A DNA stretch of 64,000 nucleotides from Haloarcula vallismortis ATCC 29715 (GTDB lineage Archaea > Halobacteriota > Halobacteria > Halobacteriales > Haloarculaceae). How positions within the stretch are numbered: the first letter of the stretch is position 1; every line of letters starts with the position of its first letter. Location of the stretch: positions 81,234 to 145,233 of the forward strand of contig NZ_AOLQ01000021.1 in the NCBI RefSeq assembly GCF_000337775.1, written 5' to 3'. The notes beneath the pieces were generated by a model that was not told the DNA's origin, did no database searches, and saw only the letters and a program-made list of their open reading frames with translations. Below, one piece after another: positions 1-8,353 of this stretch. A program made the translations under genes and the position numbers.

Positions 1-340
1 CCTCCGTCGCCATCACCACGACGTCGATGTCGTGGCGCTCGATGTAATCGACGACCTCCTCGTGGGGAACTCCCTGCTCGACCGCCGACGTGACGGCATT
101 CACGCCCGCGTCCGCCGCCTGCGTGCGGATGTCGTCGACGGCTTGCTGGCCGGCGTCCGCGAGGCGGTCGAAGATGCTGCTGTCCTCGAAATCGGGTATC
201 TGGTCGACTACCTGTTCGGTTTCGAGGACGTGTAGCGCGTGCAGACTCGCGTTGTGACGCTGTGCGAGGTCGATGGCGTGTTCGGCCGCAGTGGCAGACC
301 CGTCGGAGCCATCGGTCGGAACGAGTACGGCGTCGTACAT
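1..340 (-). CDS. Universal stress protein (UspA family), C-terminus cut by window edge
   Basis: The reverse strand reads from an ATG at 340 into the window edge without a stop. It begins MYDAVLVPTDGS, the typical first beta strand and Asp of the Usp fold, followed by the helix with SATAAEHAIDLA and then LHALHVLE. Near the edge it reads HDIDVVVMATE, the strand before the G-x2-G-x9-G(S/T) nucleotide loop, which lies outside the window. About 113 residues are visible of a usual 140-150. Usp proteins are cytoplasmic stress or nucleotide-binding proteins; the specific role here is unknown. It is divergent from the hydrolase that starts at 448. Confidence 0.9.
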   Translation of the reverse strand, partial: MYDAVLVPTDGSDGSATAAEHAIDLAQRHNASLHALHVLETEQVVDQIPDFEDSSIFDRLADAGQQAVDDIRTQAADAGVNAVTSAVEQGVPHEEVVDYIERHDIDVVVMATE

Positions 341-447
341 ACAGTGGTGTTTCTGAGTGTGGATAAATGGCTTTGCCCTTCCTGATGCCCGGCTGTCACG
401 ACGGCCACAGCACAACGGTTTTGCCCCCGCCGGTTCGGAGAGAGTGT

Positions 448-1356
448 ATGGGAATCGGTGACGTTTACGAGGTGACGGTCGGGGACTGCACGGACGTCTA
501 CTACGTCGACGTTGGGATGTACGGCGTGGCCGAATACGGGCCCGTCTACATAATCGACGCCGAGCGACCGGCGCTGGTCGACACCGGCACCGGCGCGCGA
601 CACGAAACTATCCTCTCGGCGATGGAATCGGTCGGTATCTCGCCAGAGGATCTGGAAGTCATCGCGACGACCCACGTCCACCTGGACCACGCCGGCGGGG
701 CCGGCTACCTCGCCGAGGACTGTCCGAACGCGACGGTGTACATCCACGAAGCCGGGAAGCGCCACCTTGTCGACCCCGAACGGCTCTGGGAGGGGACCAA
801 ACACGCCGTTGGCGACCAGATCGAGTTCTACGGTAAGCCGGTCCCGGTCGCCGACGACCGCATCGAGACGCTGACCGACGGCGACGTTATCGACCTGGGC
901 GACCACTCCCTCGAAGCCCTGTACGCGCCGGGCCACGCCCCGCATCAGGTCGTCTTTTACGACCCTGTCATCGACGGCGTGTTCACCGCCGACGCCGCCG
1001 GCATCTACAATCCGACGACCGACGAGATGCACGTCACGACGCCGCCGGTCAACTTCACACTCGATCAGGCGCTCGACGACGTGGCGATGTTGCAGGACCT
1101 CGGCCCGGAGATACTCATGTTCGGCCACTTCGGTGCCGCCGAAACCGGCGATAAACTGGAGACCTACGCCGAGATTCTGCCAGAGTGGGTCGCCGACGTC
1201 GAGCGAAAGCGCGAAGAACTCGCTGACGACGAAGCAGTCATCGATTACTTCGTCGAGCGGGCTGACACCGACACTTGGGGCGAGCGCAAAGGCCGTGCAG
1301 AGATGCGCCTGAACGTCCGTGGCGTCCTCGTGGCGCTCGATAACCGCGAGGAATAG
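448..1356 (+). CDS. Metallo-beta-lactamase-fold hydrolase
   Basis: This 302-residue protein has the MBL metal motif THVHLDHAG at residues 75-83 (H76, H78, D80, H81), a later PGHAPH histidine segment, an FTADAAG strand carrying the bridging Asp, and a late FGHFG histidine. It therefore looks like a complete two-metal hydrolase. An in-frame ATG exists at 367, but the ATG at 448 gives the usual family N-terminus and removes 27 residues that look unlike protein. Relatives include glyoxalase II-like thiol-ester hydrolases and SoxH/lactonase-like enzymes; the substrate cannot be told. The C-terminus is an acidic helix rich in Glu, Arg and Lys. Confidence 0.88.
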   Translation: MGIGDVYEVTVGDCTDVYYVDVGMYGVAEYGPVYIIDAERPALVDTGTGARHETILSAMESVGISPEDLEVIATTHVHLDHAGGAGYLAEDCPNATVYIHEAGKRHLVDPERLWEGTKHAVGDQIEFYGKPVPVADDRIETLTDGDVIDLGDHSLEALYAPGHAPHQVVFYDPVIDGVFTADAAGIYNPTTDEMHVTTPPVNFTLDQALDDVAMLQDLGPEILMFGHFGAAETGDKLETYAEILPEWVADVERKREELADDEAVIDYFVERADTDTWGERKGRAEMRLNVRGVLVALDNREE

Positions 1357-1463
1357 ACAGCGCCACAGTGGGCCTGAGACTGAGTGATAGCGCCCCCGTC
1401 TACCGGTGAGTGAGTGCGCTTATACGATGGCGATGCGTTAGGCTGGACAGATGGAGGGTAACT

Positions 1464-3368
1464 GTGGCTGGTAGCTCGGGGCTACTGATTCCGCTTGTCG
1501 CCGGCATCATCGGACTCGGGGTCCTTGCGCAGGTCCTCGCTGCACGACTTCGCGTTCCCAGTATCATCTTCTACTTGCTGGTCGGTGTCATCATCGGCCA
1601 GCCCGGACTGGGTATCATCGGTGACGGGACCTTCGGCGGGGCGCTGTCGGCTATCGTCGGCTTAGCGGTCGCAATCATCGTCTTCGAAGGGGCCTACCAC
1701 CTCCGGTTCGACCGTCTGCGGGAGGCTCCGGCTGCGACGTTCCGGCTCGTGACCGTCGGTGCGGCTATCGCGCTCGTGGGCACCGCTATCGCCGTCAAGT
1801 TCGCGTTCAACTCCGCGGCCGTCTCCTGGAACCTTGCGTTCCTGATCGGTGCACTGCTGGTCGCAACCGGGCCGACAGTCATCACGCCAATTCTCGATGT
1901 CGTCCCGGTTCGAGACCGCGTCGCCGCCGCGCTGGAGACGGAAGGAATCGTCAACGACGTGACCGCGGCCATCATCGCCGTTGTCATCTTCGAGACGGTC
2001 AACCCCGCCGTTACCAGCGAGAACCTCCTCCGCGGATTCGCACTTAGACTGGGGACGGGACTACTCGTTGGTCTCATCGTCGCTGGCGTCGTGTACTACC
2101 TCGTCCAGTACGTCGACCTCTCGCCCGGTGACGCACCGCGGAACTCCCGTCTGCTCGTACTCGCCGGGGCGCTCATCGCCTACGCGGGCGCGAACACGAT
2201 TGCGACCGAAGCCGGCGTCGCCGCCGCCGCCACGGCGGGGATGGCGCTTGGGAACGTCGACCACCCGTACGAGGAAGATATCGAGGAGTTCAAAGGCGAT
2301 ATCACGTTGTTGGTGCTGTCGTTCGTGTTCATCGCACTGGCGGCGCAACTGGAACTGGCCTCGCTCATCGACGTCGGGCTGTCGGGCATCATCGTCGTCC
2401 TCGCGGTCGCCCTGCTCATCCGCCCGGCACTGGTGTTTATTTCGACGGTCGGTGACCGGTTTACCACCAACGAGAAGCTGTTCGTCAGCTTTGTCGGGCC
2501 ACGCGGTATTATTCCCGCGTCCGTCGCGACGCTGTTTGCCGTCGAACTGAACGCCGCGGCTGAGGAGGTCACCGGGGCACAGGCTGAACTGCTGGGAACG
2601 CAGGCAGACATCCTGCTGGGAACTGTCTTCCTTGTCATCTTTGCGACCGCCCTGTTCGAGGGCGGGCTGGCGCGGTTCATCGCGGAAAAACTGGATGTGA
2701 TACCAATGCGAGTCATCATCGTTGGCGGCGGACAGGTGGGCCGAGCGCTCGCCGCGCGCCTCGAAGACCGGGGCGAGAACGTCGTCATCATCGAACAGGA
2801 AGAAGAGATTGTCGAACGAGCCCGCAACGAGGGGTACGCCGTCGAGATCGGTGACGGCACCGACACCGACATACTGCGGTCGGCCGGGGCTGAAAACGCC
2901 AAAACCGTCGTCGCGGCGACCGGTGACGACGACGCGAACCTGCTGGTGTCACAGCTGGCGAGTTCGAAGTTTGGCGTCGACCGAGTGATCGCCCGCGCGA
3001 ACAATCCGGACAACGTCGAAGCCTTCGAGGATCTGGGCGTCCGGACCATCTCCTCGGCGATGGCGACGGCCTGGGCCATCGACAACCAGATCGAGCGGCC
3101 GGCTATCGCCCACTGGATGACTGATGTCGGGCGGAGCGGCGACGTTCAGGAGGTCGAGGTCAAGAATCAGGACCTCATCGGCAGGCCGATCAGCGAGATC
3201 GGGCCGATGCTGCCTGACGCCTGTCTGGTCGCGCTTGTCAGCGGGGAGCTCCACGAGAACGCCGAGGTACCCACGGCCGACTACGTCCTCGAAGAAGGCG
3301 ACATGGTGACGCTGCTGGGCCGGCGAGAGTCCGTGCGCGACGGGATGAAAATGGTCAGTGGCGACTAG
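1464..3368 (+). CDS. Cation/proton antiporter with C-terminal TrkA (RCK) domains
   Basis: The protein is about 634 residues. The first 400 or so form a CPA-type exchanger with 12 or more hydrophobic helices, including the NDVTAAI stretch that carries the conserved Asp pair region of NhaP/KefB transporters. From about residue 415 a Rossmann TrkA-N domain follows (GGGQVG nucleotide loop, then VVIIEQ), and the last 90 residues form a TrkA-C domain. It probably exchanges Na+ or K+ for H+ across the cytoplasmic membrane, gated by a nucleotide. The GTG at 1464 is chosen because a GGAGG sequence lies about 8 bases upstream; the longer ORF from 1410 adds an Arg/Trp-rich stretch unlike the family. Its stop overlaps the convergent thioesterase by 4 bases. 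Confidence 0.88.
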   Translation: MAGSSGLLIPLVAGIIGLGVLAQVLAARLRVPSIIFYLLVGVIIGQPGLGIIGDGTFGGALSAIVGLAVAIIVFEGAYHLRFDRLREAPAATFRLVTVGAAIALVGTAIAVKFAFNSAAVSWNLAFLIGALLVATGPTVITPILDVVPVRDRVAAALETEGIVNDVTAAIIAVVIFETVNPAVTSENLLRGFALRLGTGLLVGLIVAGVVYYLVQYVDLSPGDAPRNSRLLVLAGALIAYAGANTIATEAGVAAAATAGMALGNVDHPYEEDIEEFKGDITLLVLSFVFIALAAQLELASLIDVGLSGIIVVLAVALLIRPALVFISTVGDRFTTNEKLFVSFVGPRGIIPASVATLFAVELNAAAEEVTGAQAELLGTQADILLGTVFLVIFATALFEGGLARFIAEKLDVIPMRVIIVGGGQVGRALAARLEDRGENVVIIEQEEEIVERARNEGYAVEIGDGTDTDILRSAGAENAKTVVAATGDDDANLLVSQLASSKFGVDRVIARANNPDNVEAFEDLGVRTISSAMATAWAIDNQIERPAIAHWMTDVGRSGDVQEVEVKNQDLIGRPISEIGPMLPDACLVALVSGELHENAEVPTADYVLEEGDMVTLLGRRESVRDGMKMVSGD

Positions 3369-3817
3369 TCGTCGGTCAGATGGGTGACGTCTGATTCGTC
3401 GACCCCTGCTGTCCACGGCGACTCGCCGCGGTCGCCGTCCGTCTTGTATGTCCCACGAGCGCTCGCGATGTGGTGGCCATCGGTGTCGTACACTTCTGCG
3501 TCGACGACGGAGACGCTCCCGCCGCTTCGGATTACCTCCGCCTCAGTCCGTAAATCGGCGGTCGCTGGTGCGAGGTAATCGATCCGCATATCAACTGTCG
3601 GCGAGACGGTGCCGGATTGCGAGATAACGGCCGCCCCGCCGACGGTGTCGACAAGCGAGTACGTAACGCCACCGTGTGCGATTATCGATTCGGGGTTCGA
3701 GGAGTGGCCGTCCTCTAGCGGAAGTTCGCCTGCCGCATAGCCGTCATCGACGGCTGTGACCTCCATCCCTAACTGCTTGACAAACGGGATGTCGTTGAAC
3801 ATCGATTTGAGACTCAT
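3365..3817 (-). CDS. Hotdog-fold thioesterase (PaaI family)
   Basis: The 150-residue protein starts MSLKSMFNDIPFVKQLGMEV. It carries the PaaI signature IIAHGGVTYSLVDTVGG, where the His-Gly-Gly and the following Asp form the usual active-site region, and ends with strands matching hotdog beta sheets (DMRIDYLAPA, RTEAEVIR). Such enzymes hydrolyse acyl-CoA thioesters, often aromatic ones. The ATG at 3817 is preferred over the one at 3829 because the family begins just before this helix. It is convergent with the antiporter and overlaps its stop codon. Confidence 0.85.
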   Translation of the reverse strand: MSLKSMFNDIPFVKQLGMEVTAVDDGYAAGELPLEDGHSSNPESIIAHGGVTYSLVDTVGGAAVISQSGTVSPTVDMRIDYLAPATADLRTEAEVIRSGGSVSVVDAEVYDTDGHHIASARGTYKTDGDRGESPWTAGVDESDVTHLTDD

Positions 3818-3906
3818 GGCTATTTCCACGGAAGCGAGTCTGATAAGCCTCCGAGAACGGACAGCAACGGGTCAAGTGTGGTCGGTTCTTCCGGGAGCCA
3901 CTCCTG

Positions 3907-4050
3907 TCAATCGCTTGCTACCGCCTCCTCTCCCTCTTTGCCTTCCGCAGCTGCTTCTGGAAGCAGGTGCTCCGGGCGACGCAGGTAGCTCGGCCTCTGT
4001 GCGAACGCTTCGATTCGCTCCCACTCGCCGGGCGTGATGTGACCGTCCAT
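3907..4050 (-). CDS. Small acidic haloarchaeal protein (47 aa), function unknown
   Basis: The short ORF begins MDGHITPGEWERIEAFAQRP and continues with a Pro/Leu-rich middle and an Ala/Glu-rich tail ending in VASD. Its codon use matches the neighbours, and an AT-rich box 20-35 bases upstream on the same strand (TTATATTTTAAG) fits a leaderless transcript starting at or next to this ATG. In-frame upstream ATGs at 4092 would run back through that AT-rich promoter, so they were rejected. I do not recognise the family. Confidence 0.55.
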   Translation of the reverse strand: MDGHITPGEWERIEAFAQRPSYLRRPEHLLPEAAAEGKEGEEAVASD

Positions 4051-4069
4051 ATACAGTAATCCTGTCTGA

Positions 4070-4087
4070 TAACACTTAAAATATAAC
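4070..4087 (-). promoter_or_regulatory. TATA box for the 47-aa protein
   Basis: The reverse strand reads TTATATTTTAAGTG centred about 27 bases before the ATG at 4050, the usual distance for a leaderless haloarchaeal transcript. The surrounding 60 bases are much richer in A and T than the coding DNA on either side. Confidence 0.5.
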
Positions 4088-4277
4088 GACAAAATATAAA
4101 ATTAACATCTCTGAAACGCTCGATTGCCATCCGGAACTGCCACTATCGCGGTGTCCTCTCGACCGAGAATGCGGACGCCAGCATACTGTGGCGGCCTTGC
4201 GCCCGGTTTACTGGTCGAAATCATTCCCTATGCAGTCATCTGCTGTCCTAATATGATTTTAGGCAGATATGTGGGTA

Positions 4278-4290
4278 CTACTATATGTTC
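4278..4290 (+). promoter_or_regulatory. TATA box for the NUDIX gene
   Basis: The sequence CTACTATATG lies about 27 bases before the ATG at 4310, consistent with a leaderless mRNA. It supports that ATG over the longer ORF that starts at 4124. Confidence 0.5.
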
Positions 4291-4309
4291 CCCGTCAGTA
4301 CCGGTTGGC

Positions 4310-4777
4310 ATGCAACCACAGCGGGCGACGTACGTGAAGAAAGCCTGTGCTTACATCACCAGAAACGGGTCGGAACTGCTGGTGTTTGACGGCCCGGGCC
4401 ACGACGGGCTACAGATACCGAAGGGAACTGTCGAACCGGGCGAAAAACCGCGGGTCGCCGTACAGCGGGAGGCCGTCGAGGAGAGCGGCCTCGCTTCTTT
4501 CGAGTGCCTGCAACACATAGCAACCGATGTCTGGACCCGCCGCCGGTCGCCCCCAAAGCGGTACGTGCGGTCGTTCTACCATCTCCCCGTCCACGAGACC
4601 CGGGACCACTGGGTCCACACTGTCACCGGGACGGGCGAGGAGCGCGGCGCGGAGTTCGAGTTCTCGTGGATTGACCTCCCAACCGACGCCACCTTCGCAC
4701 TCGATCTCGACGACTATCTTCACTCGCTCACGCGTCCCGCCGAGGCGGCGACAGCCGGCGACGTCGCTGCCGATTAG
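4310..4777 (+). CDS. NUDIX hydrolase
   Basis: The 155-residue protein contains a perfect NUDIX box, G-x5-E-x7-REAVEESGL, in the first half (GTVEPGE, then REAVEESGL). The Glu residues bind the divalent metal and the family cleaves nucleoside diphosphates linked to another group. The substrate cannot be predicted; the short N-terminal strand AYITRNGSELLVF is standard. The ATG at 4310 is chosen because a TATA box precedes it and because the region upstream of it, about 60 codons, shows no protein-like composition. Confidence 0.88.
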   Translation: MQPQRATYVKKACAYITRNGSELLVFDGPGHDGLQIPKGTVEPGEKPRVAVQREAVEESGLASFECLQHIATDVWTRRRSPPKRYVRSFYHLPVHETRDHWVHTVTGTGEERGAEFEFSWIDLPTDATFALDLDDYLHSLTRPAEAATAGDVAAD

Positions 4778-4851
4778 TTCCTTCCGTTTGTTGTTGCACT
4801 GCCCGCGCGCTGCTTGCTGTGTGACACCTCGAAAAACATGTGTTCTCGCGG

Positions 4852-5985
4852 TCAGGGCAGCCGGAACTCGATGGCCGCTCCTTGACCGAAGCCGACACAC
4901 TCGGTCGCCAGACCAAGCTCCGCGTCGCGGCGGTTCATCTCGTGGACGAGCGTCACTGGCAGTCGTGCCCCAGAGGCCCCGAGTGGGTGGCCGATGGCGA
5001 TTGCGCCGCCGTTGACGTTGTAGATGTCGTCGTCGAAGCCGAGTTCGCGCTGGCAGTACAGACACTGGGAGGCGAAGGCCTCGTTGAGTTCCACGAGGTC
5101 GTAGTCCTCGGTCTCACGGTCTGTCCGTTCGGTGAGTTTGCGGACGGCAGGAACTGGGCCGATACCCATCACGGTCGGGTCGACGCCGGCGACCTCGTGG
5201 GAACCGATTTCCGCCAGGATGTCGAGTCCGCGGTCCTCCGCGAATTCACGGGAGGTGACCATCAGCCCCGCTGCGCCGTCGGAGACCTGCGAGGCGTTGC
5301 CCGGCGTGACCGTGCCGTCGGATTTGAACACTGTCGGTAGCTGGGACAGCTTTTCGAGCGTGGTGTCGGGGCGGATACCCTCGTCTGCCTCGAGCTGTCC
5401 GTCCTCTGTATCGATTGGGACGATTTCGTCGTCGAAGCGACCGGATTCCGTCGCGTCGGCGGCGCGCTGGTGGCTCCGAAGCGCATACTCGTCCTGTTCC
5501 TGCCGGGCGACCTCCATCTCGTTGGCGACCTTTTCGGCGGTCATCCCCATCTGGAGTTCCCCGATGTTGTAGTGTTCGGCAAGTCGCGGATGGACGTTGT
5601 GTGTGTTTTCGTCCATCTGCACGCGGGACATCGACTCGACGCCGCCGGCGATAAGCACGTCACGCTGGCCGGCTGCGATGGCGTCGGCGGCCCGCATCAG
5701 CGCCTCGGCGGAGGACGCACACCAGCGGTTGATGGTCGATGCGGGGACGCTCTCGCCGAGGTCCGACAACAGTGCGATGACGCGGGCCATGTTGTTGCCC
5801 TGTTCCCCGCGCTGCTGGGCACACCCCCATAGCAGGTCGTCGACAGCCTCGGCCTCGACGCCGGTCGACGCGAGGAGCTGGTTGATGAGCGGCACAGAGA
5901 GGTCTTCGCTTCGGACGCCGGCGAGCGCGCCGTCCTCCTTTCCCTGTGGTGTTCTGACTGCATCCACGATGACAGGTGTGGGCAT
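4852..5985 (-). CDS. Thiolase family acetyl-CoA acyltransferase
   Basis: The 377-residue protein starts [19 protein letters not shown], a typical thiolase N-terminus. The nucleophilic Cys89 lies in [12 protein letters not shown]; the [10 protein letters not shown] motif carries His333, and ECVGFGQG carries the general-base Cys363, so the catalytic triad is intact. It either cleaves 3-ketoacyl-CoA in beta-oxidation or condenses two acetyl-CoA. The latter would feed polyhydroxyalkanoate synthesis, for which this genome has a locus at 59-63 kb, but no neighbour here settles the direction. An ATG at 6024 adds 13 residues and is less likely. Confidence 0.92.
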   Translation of the reverse strand: MPTPVIVDAVRTPQGKEDGALAGVRSEDLSVPLINQLLASTGVEAEAVDDLLWGCAQQRGEQGNNMARVIALLSDLGESVPASTINRWCASSAEALMRAADAIAAGQRDVLIAGGVESMSRVQMDENTHNVHPRLAEHYNIGELQMGMTAEKVANEMEVARQEQDEYALRSHQRAADATESGRFDDEIVPIDTEDGQLEADEGIRPDTTLEKLSQLPTVFKSDGTVTPGNASQVSDGAAGLMVTSREFAEDRGLDILAEIGSHEVAGVDPTVMGIGPVPAVRKLTERTDRETEDYDLVELNEAFASQCLYCQRELGFDDDIYNVNGGAIAIGHPLGASGARLPVTLVHEMNRRDAELGLATECVGFGQGAAIEFRLP

Positions 5986-6095
5986 GGACAACGGAACGTC
6001 GCCACCTATGTTAAATCCTGACAAACTCTACACAGTGGGGGAACCGTTGTCGGCCGACCGGCCCAACCGCTCCCCACTGCGGGTGCGCAGGGAGT

Positions 6096-6566
6096 TCACT
6101 CGGGTTCGAACCCCGGTGGCAGACCGGCGTGTCTGAGCCCTTCCTCCTCGTCGATACGGAACCGGTAGATTGCGACATCCTCTTGCTCGATCGCGTCCGC
6201 GAACACCTCCGGTCGCCACGCCCCGTCGAGCACCTCCGCGAGGTCGGCCCACTCGGACTCGGGGACGGCCTCGATACCGCCCTGTAACAGGACACTCTCC
6301 CAGTGGAACATCGATTCGACGTTGTACACGAGCACGGTCGCGTCCGCCGCCGCCTCAGTCAGCTGTTGCTTGCGACTCCCCGACCCACCGATGAAGGTGA
6401 AGTACAGCGAGCGGTCACCGTCGTACCCGAACGACAGGGGAATCATGTACGGTCCGTTCTCGGTCGGCAGGCCCAGCACGCCGACCCGCTGGTTCGACAG
6501 AAACGCCCCGATGTCGCTGTCGTCCATGTGCGTGAGTCCGGCCGATTCGAGTGAGTCTATTGTCAT
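6096..6566 (-). CDS. Pyridoxamine 5'-phosphate oxidase-like FMN-binding protein
   Basis: The 156-residue protein has the split-barrel pattern of the PNPOx-like family: an N-terminal helix (DIGAFLSNQRVGVLGL), the strand NGPYMIPLSFGYDG, then LYFTFIGGSGSRKQQL, the phosphate-binding region for FMN, and TVLVYNVE. Members reduce cofactors or bind F420, FMN or haem; the substrate cannot be told from sequence. It is a single cistron between the thiolase and the DUF1508 protein, on the same strand as both. Confidence 0.82.
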   Translation of the reverse strand: MTIDSLESAGLTHMDDSDIGAFLSNQRVGVLGLPTENGPYMIPLSFGYDGDRSLYFTFIGGSGSRKQQLTEAAADATVLVYNVESMFHWESVLLQGGIEAVPESEWADLAEVLDGAWRPEVFADAIEQEDVAIYRFRIDEEEGLRHAGLPPGFEPE

Positions 6567-6654
6567 ATGGGTGTAACTTCGGCCGAAACCTGTATAATTA
6601 ATTCGGCTATTCTTCGCTACGGAGAATTGCGCGGCTGGGGGCTCTCAGCCGGGG

Positions 6655-8262
6655 CTACTCTTCCTGTGGTGCACCGGGCGCGTGGCGCTTGATTCGCTCG
6701 ATAGCGGCGACGGCCTTGTTGCGCTCGGCGTACCCCTCACCGGAGTCGGCGATGATCTCGCCGTTGCGATGGCGGAGTCGCCAGCGCCACTCGTTACCCC
6801 GGTCCTCGTACACTTCGAACGCCGCGCTGCCGATCTCCAGTAGATCGGCGTCGGCGGCATATGACTGGACTCGCTCGACGGCATCCATGGCTTTCGACCG
6901 GTTCGCGTACCCCTCACCGCTGTCGGCGACGAGTTCACCGTTGTCGGCCCGCAGCCGCCAGCGCCACTCCTCGCCAGCGTCCTCGTACACCTCGAACCGC
7001 TCATCGACCGCGGAGTCGGGCGCGAGTTCGCTGACCCGCCGGGCCGCCCGTCGGGCGTTCGACCGGGAACTGTACCCCTCACCGCTGTCGGCGAGGATGT
7101 TGCCGTTTCGGTGGAGTAGACGCCAGCGGAACTGACCGGCGGCATCGGCGTACACTTCATAGGCCACGGGGTCGACCTTGAGATAGGCCGCGCCGGGGAC
7201 GTGTGCGCGCACACTTTTCAGCGCCCGGCGGACGTTCGACTTCGAGGAATACCCCTCGCCGCTGTCGGCGAGGATGTTGCCGTTGTCGTGGCGGAGACGC
7301 CAGCGGAACTCCTCGGCCGAATCCTCGAACAGTTCGAACGTAGCCTCGCTTTCCGGTGCCGGCACGACCGGGACGTCCTCGGCGGCGTCGTCCTCGGTCG
7401 CGTCCTCGAAGAAGACCACGGCTCCGCCGGCGGCGTTGGACTGGACGCTGCGGAGTCCCTGCATCGCCTTCTGGCGCGAGGAGTACCCCTGTGCGCTGTC
7501 GGCGATGACGTTTGAGTTCCGGTGGCGGAGCCGCCAGCGGAACTTGCCCGCCGAGTCCTCGTACAGTTCGAACGTCGCCTTGCTGTCCATCGCAGCCGCG
7601 ATGGTGGCCTGCGCCGCGGCGAGTTCGGCCTCGGTGGCCGCCGTGACCGTTTCCATTTCTTCGCGGGCAGCCTCGCTGGTCATCAGTTGCTCGGCCAGCG
7701 TGTCGCGCTCGCGGCTCGCCTGTTCGGCGGCCTGGGACTGCTGTGTCGCTTCCCGCGAGGCCGTCTCAGCCTCTTGGGTGGCCTGTTCGGCCACTTCGGT
7801 CGCTTCCTGTGCCGTCCGTACGGCCTCGTCGTAGGCCTCTTTCCGGCCGGTCAACAGCGGCGAGACGACCGCGCCGACCGCCATCAGCCCGAGGCCGACG
7901 ATGTATAGCGTCACCGCCGGGTTCCCCTCGGGGCCACTCCAGTTCGAGGGATAGAACGTGGTGAACCACACCATCGCAACCAGCCCCACCACGGCACCGA
8001 GGTAGGTGAGTATCAGGCCCCGACGTGTCAGCGGTAACCGAATCGTCGGCCCTGCAAACAGCGAGATGAGGCCGATGGCTCCCAGCAGATAGCCGAACTG
8101 TCGCGGCGTGCTGCGGGACGCTGTCAGGTAAAACAGCAGGAGACCGACAATGCCGAGTACGATGCCGATGACGAACAGCCAGTAGCCGTAGACCTCGTCA
8201 TCGGTTGTCGGCTCACCGATTCGACTCCGGTACACAGATATTAATGCGTTGTCAGTTGCCAC
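6655..8262 (-). CDS. Membrane protein with coiled coil and five DUF1508 (YegP-like) repeats
   Basis: The 535-residue protein starts at a GTG. Residues 25-48, 56-72, 82-102 and 117-137 are hydrophobic, predicting four membrane helices. Residues 141-226 are Ala/Glu/Gln-rich and lack Pro, a long coiled coil. Then come five repeats at about 228-287, 305-364, 366-418, 421-476 and 478-530, each with an FExYED start, a WRWRLRHRNG core and an IADSGEGY loop, the signature of DUF1508/YegP (HVO_2922-like). Such domains usually occur as one or two copies in small soluble proteins, so five on a membrane stalk is unusual. It is divergent from the AAA ATPase. Function is unknown. Confidence 0.85.
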   Translation of the reverse strand: MATDNALISVYRSRIGEPTTDDEVYGYWLFVIGIVLGIVGLLLFYLTASRSTPRQFGYLLGAIGLISLFAGPTIRLPLTRRGLILTYLGAVVGLVAMVWFTTFYPSNWSGPEGNPAVTLYIVGLGLMAVGAVVSPLLTGRKEAYDEAVRTAQEATEVAEQATQEAETASREATQQSQAAEQASRERDTLAEQLMTSEAAREEMETVTAATEAELAAAQATIAAAMDSKATFELYEDSAGKFRWRLRHRNSNVIADSAQGYSSRQKAMQGLRSVQSNAAGGAVVFFEDATEDDAAEDVPVVPAPESEATFELFEDSAEEFRWRLRHDNGNILADSGEGYSSKSNVRRALKSVRAHVPGAAYLKVDPVAYEVYADAAGQFRWRLLHRNGNILADSGEGYSSRSNARRAARRVSELAPDSAVDERFEVYEDAGEEWRWRLRADNGELVADSGEGYANRSKAMDAVERVQSYAADADLLEIGSAAFEVYEDRGNEWRWRLRHRNGEIIADSGEGYAERNKAVAAIERIKRHAPGAPQEE

Positions 8263-8353
8263 GTCGGGTAGACACTGCGGTGGTATATTACATTGGTGTC
8301 CGTCACCGGGGCTTCGAGTGACTTATACCGATTGCGTGGTAACATCAGTGGGA

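Noticed and set aside
6085..6125. T-arm-like GGGTTCGAACCCC suggesting a tRNA
   Set aside because: It encodes the C-terminus of the FMN-binding protein and no matching acceptor stem is found 70 bases upstream.
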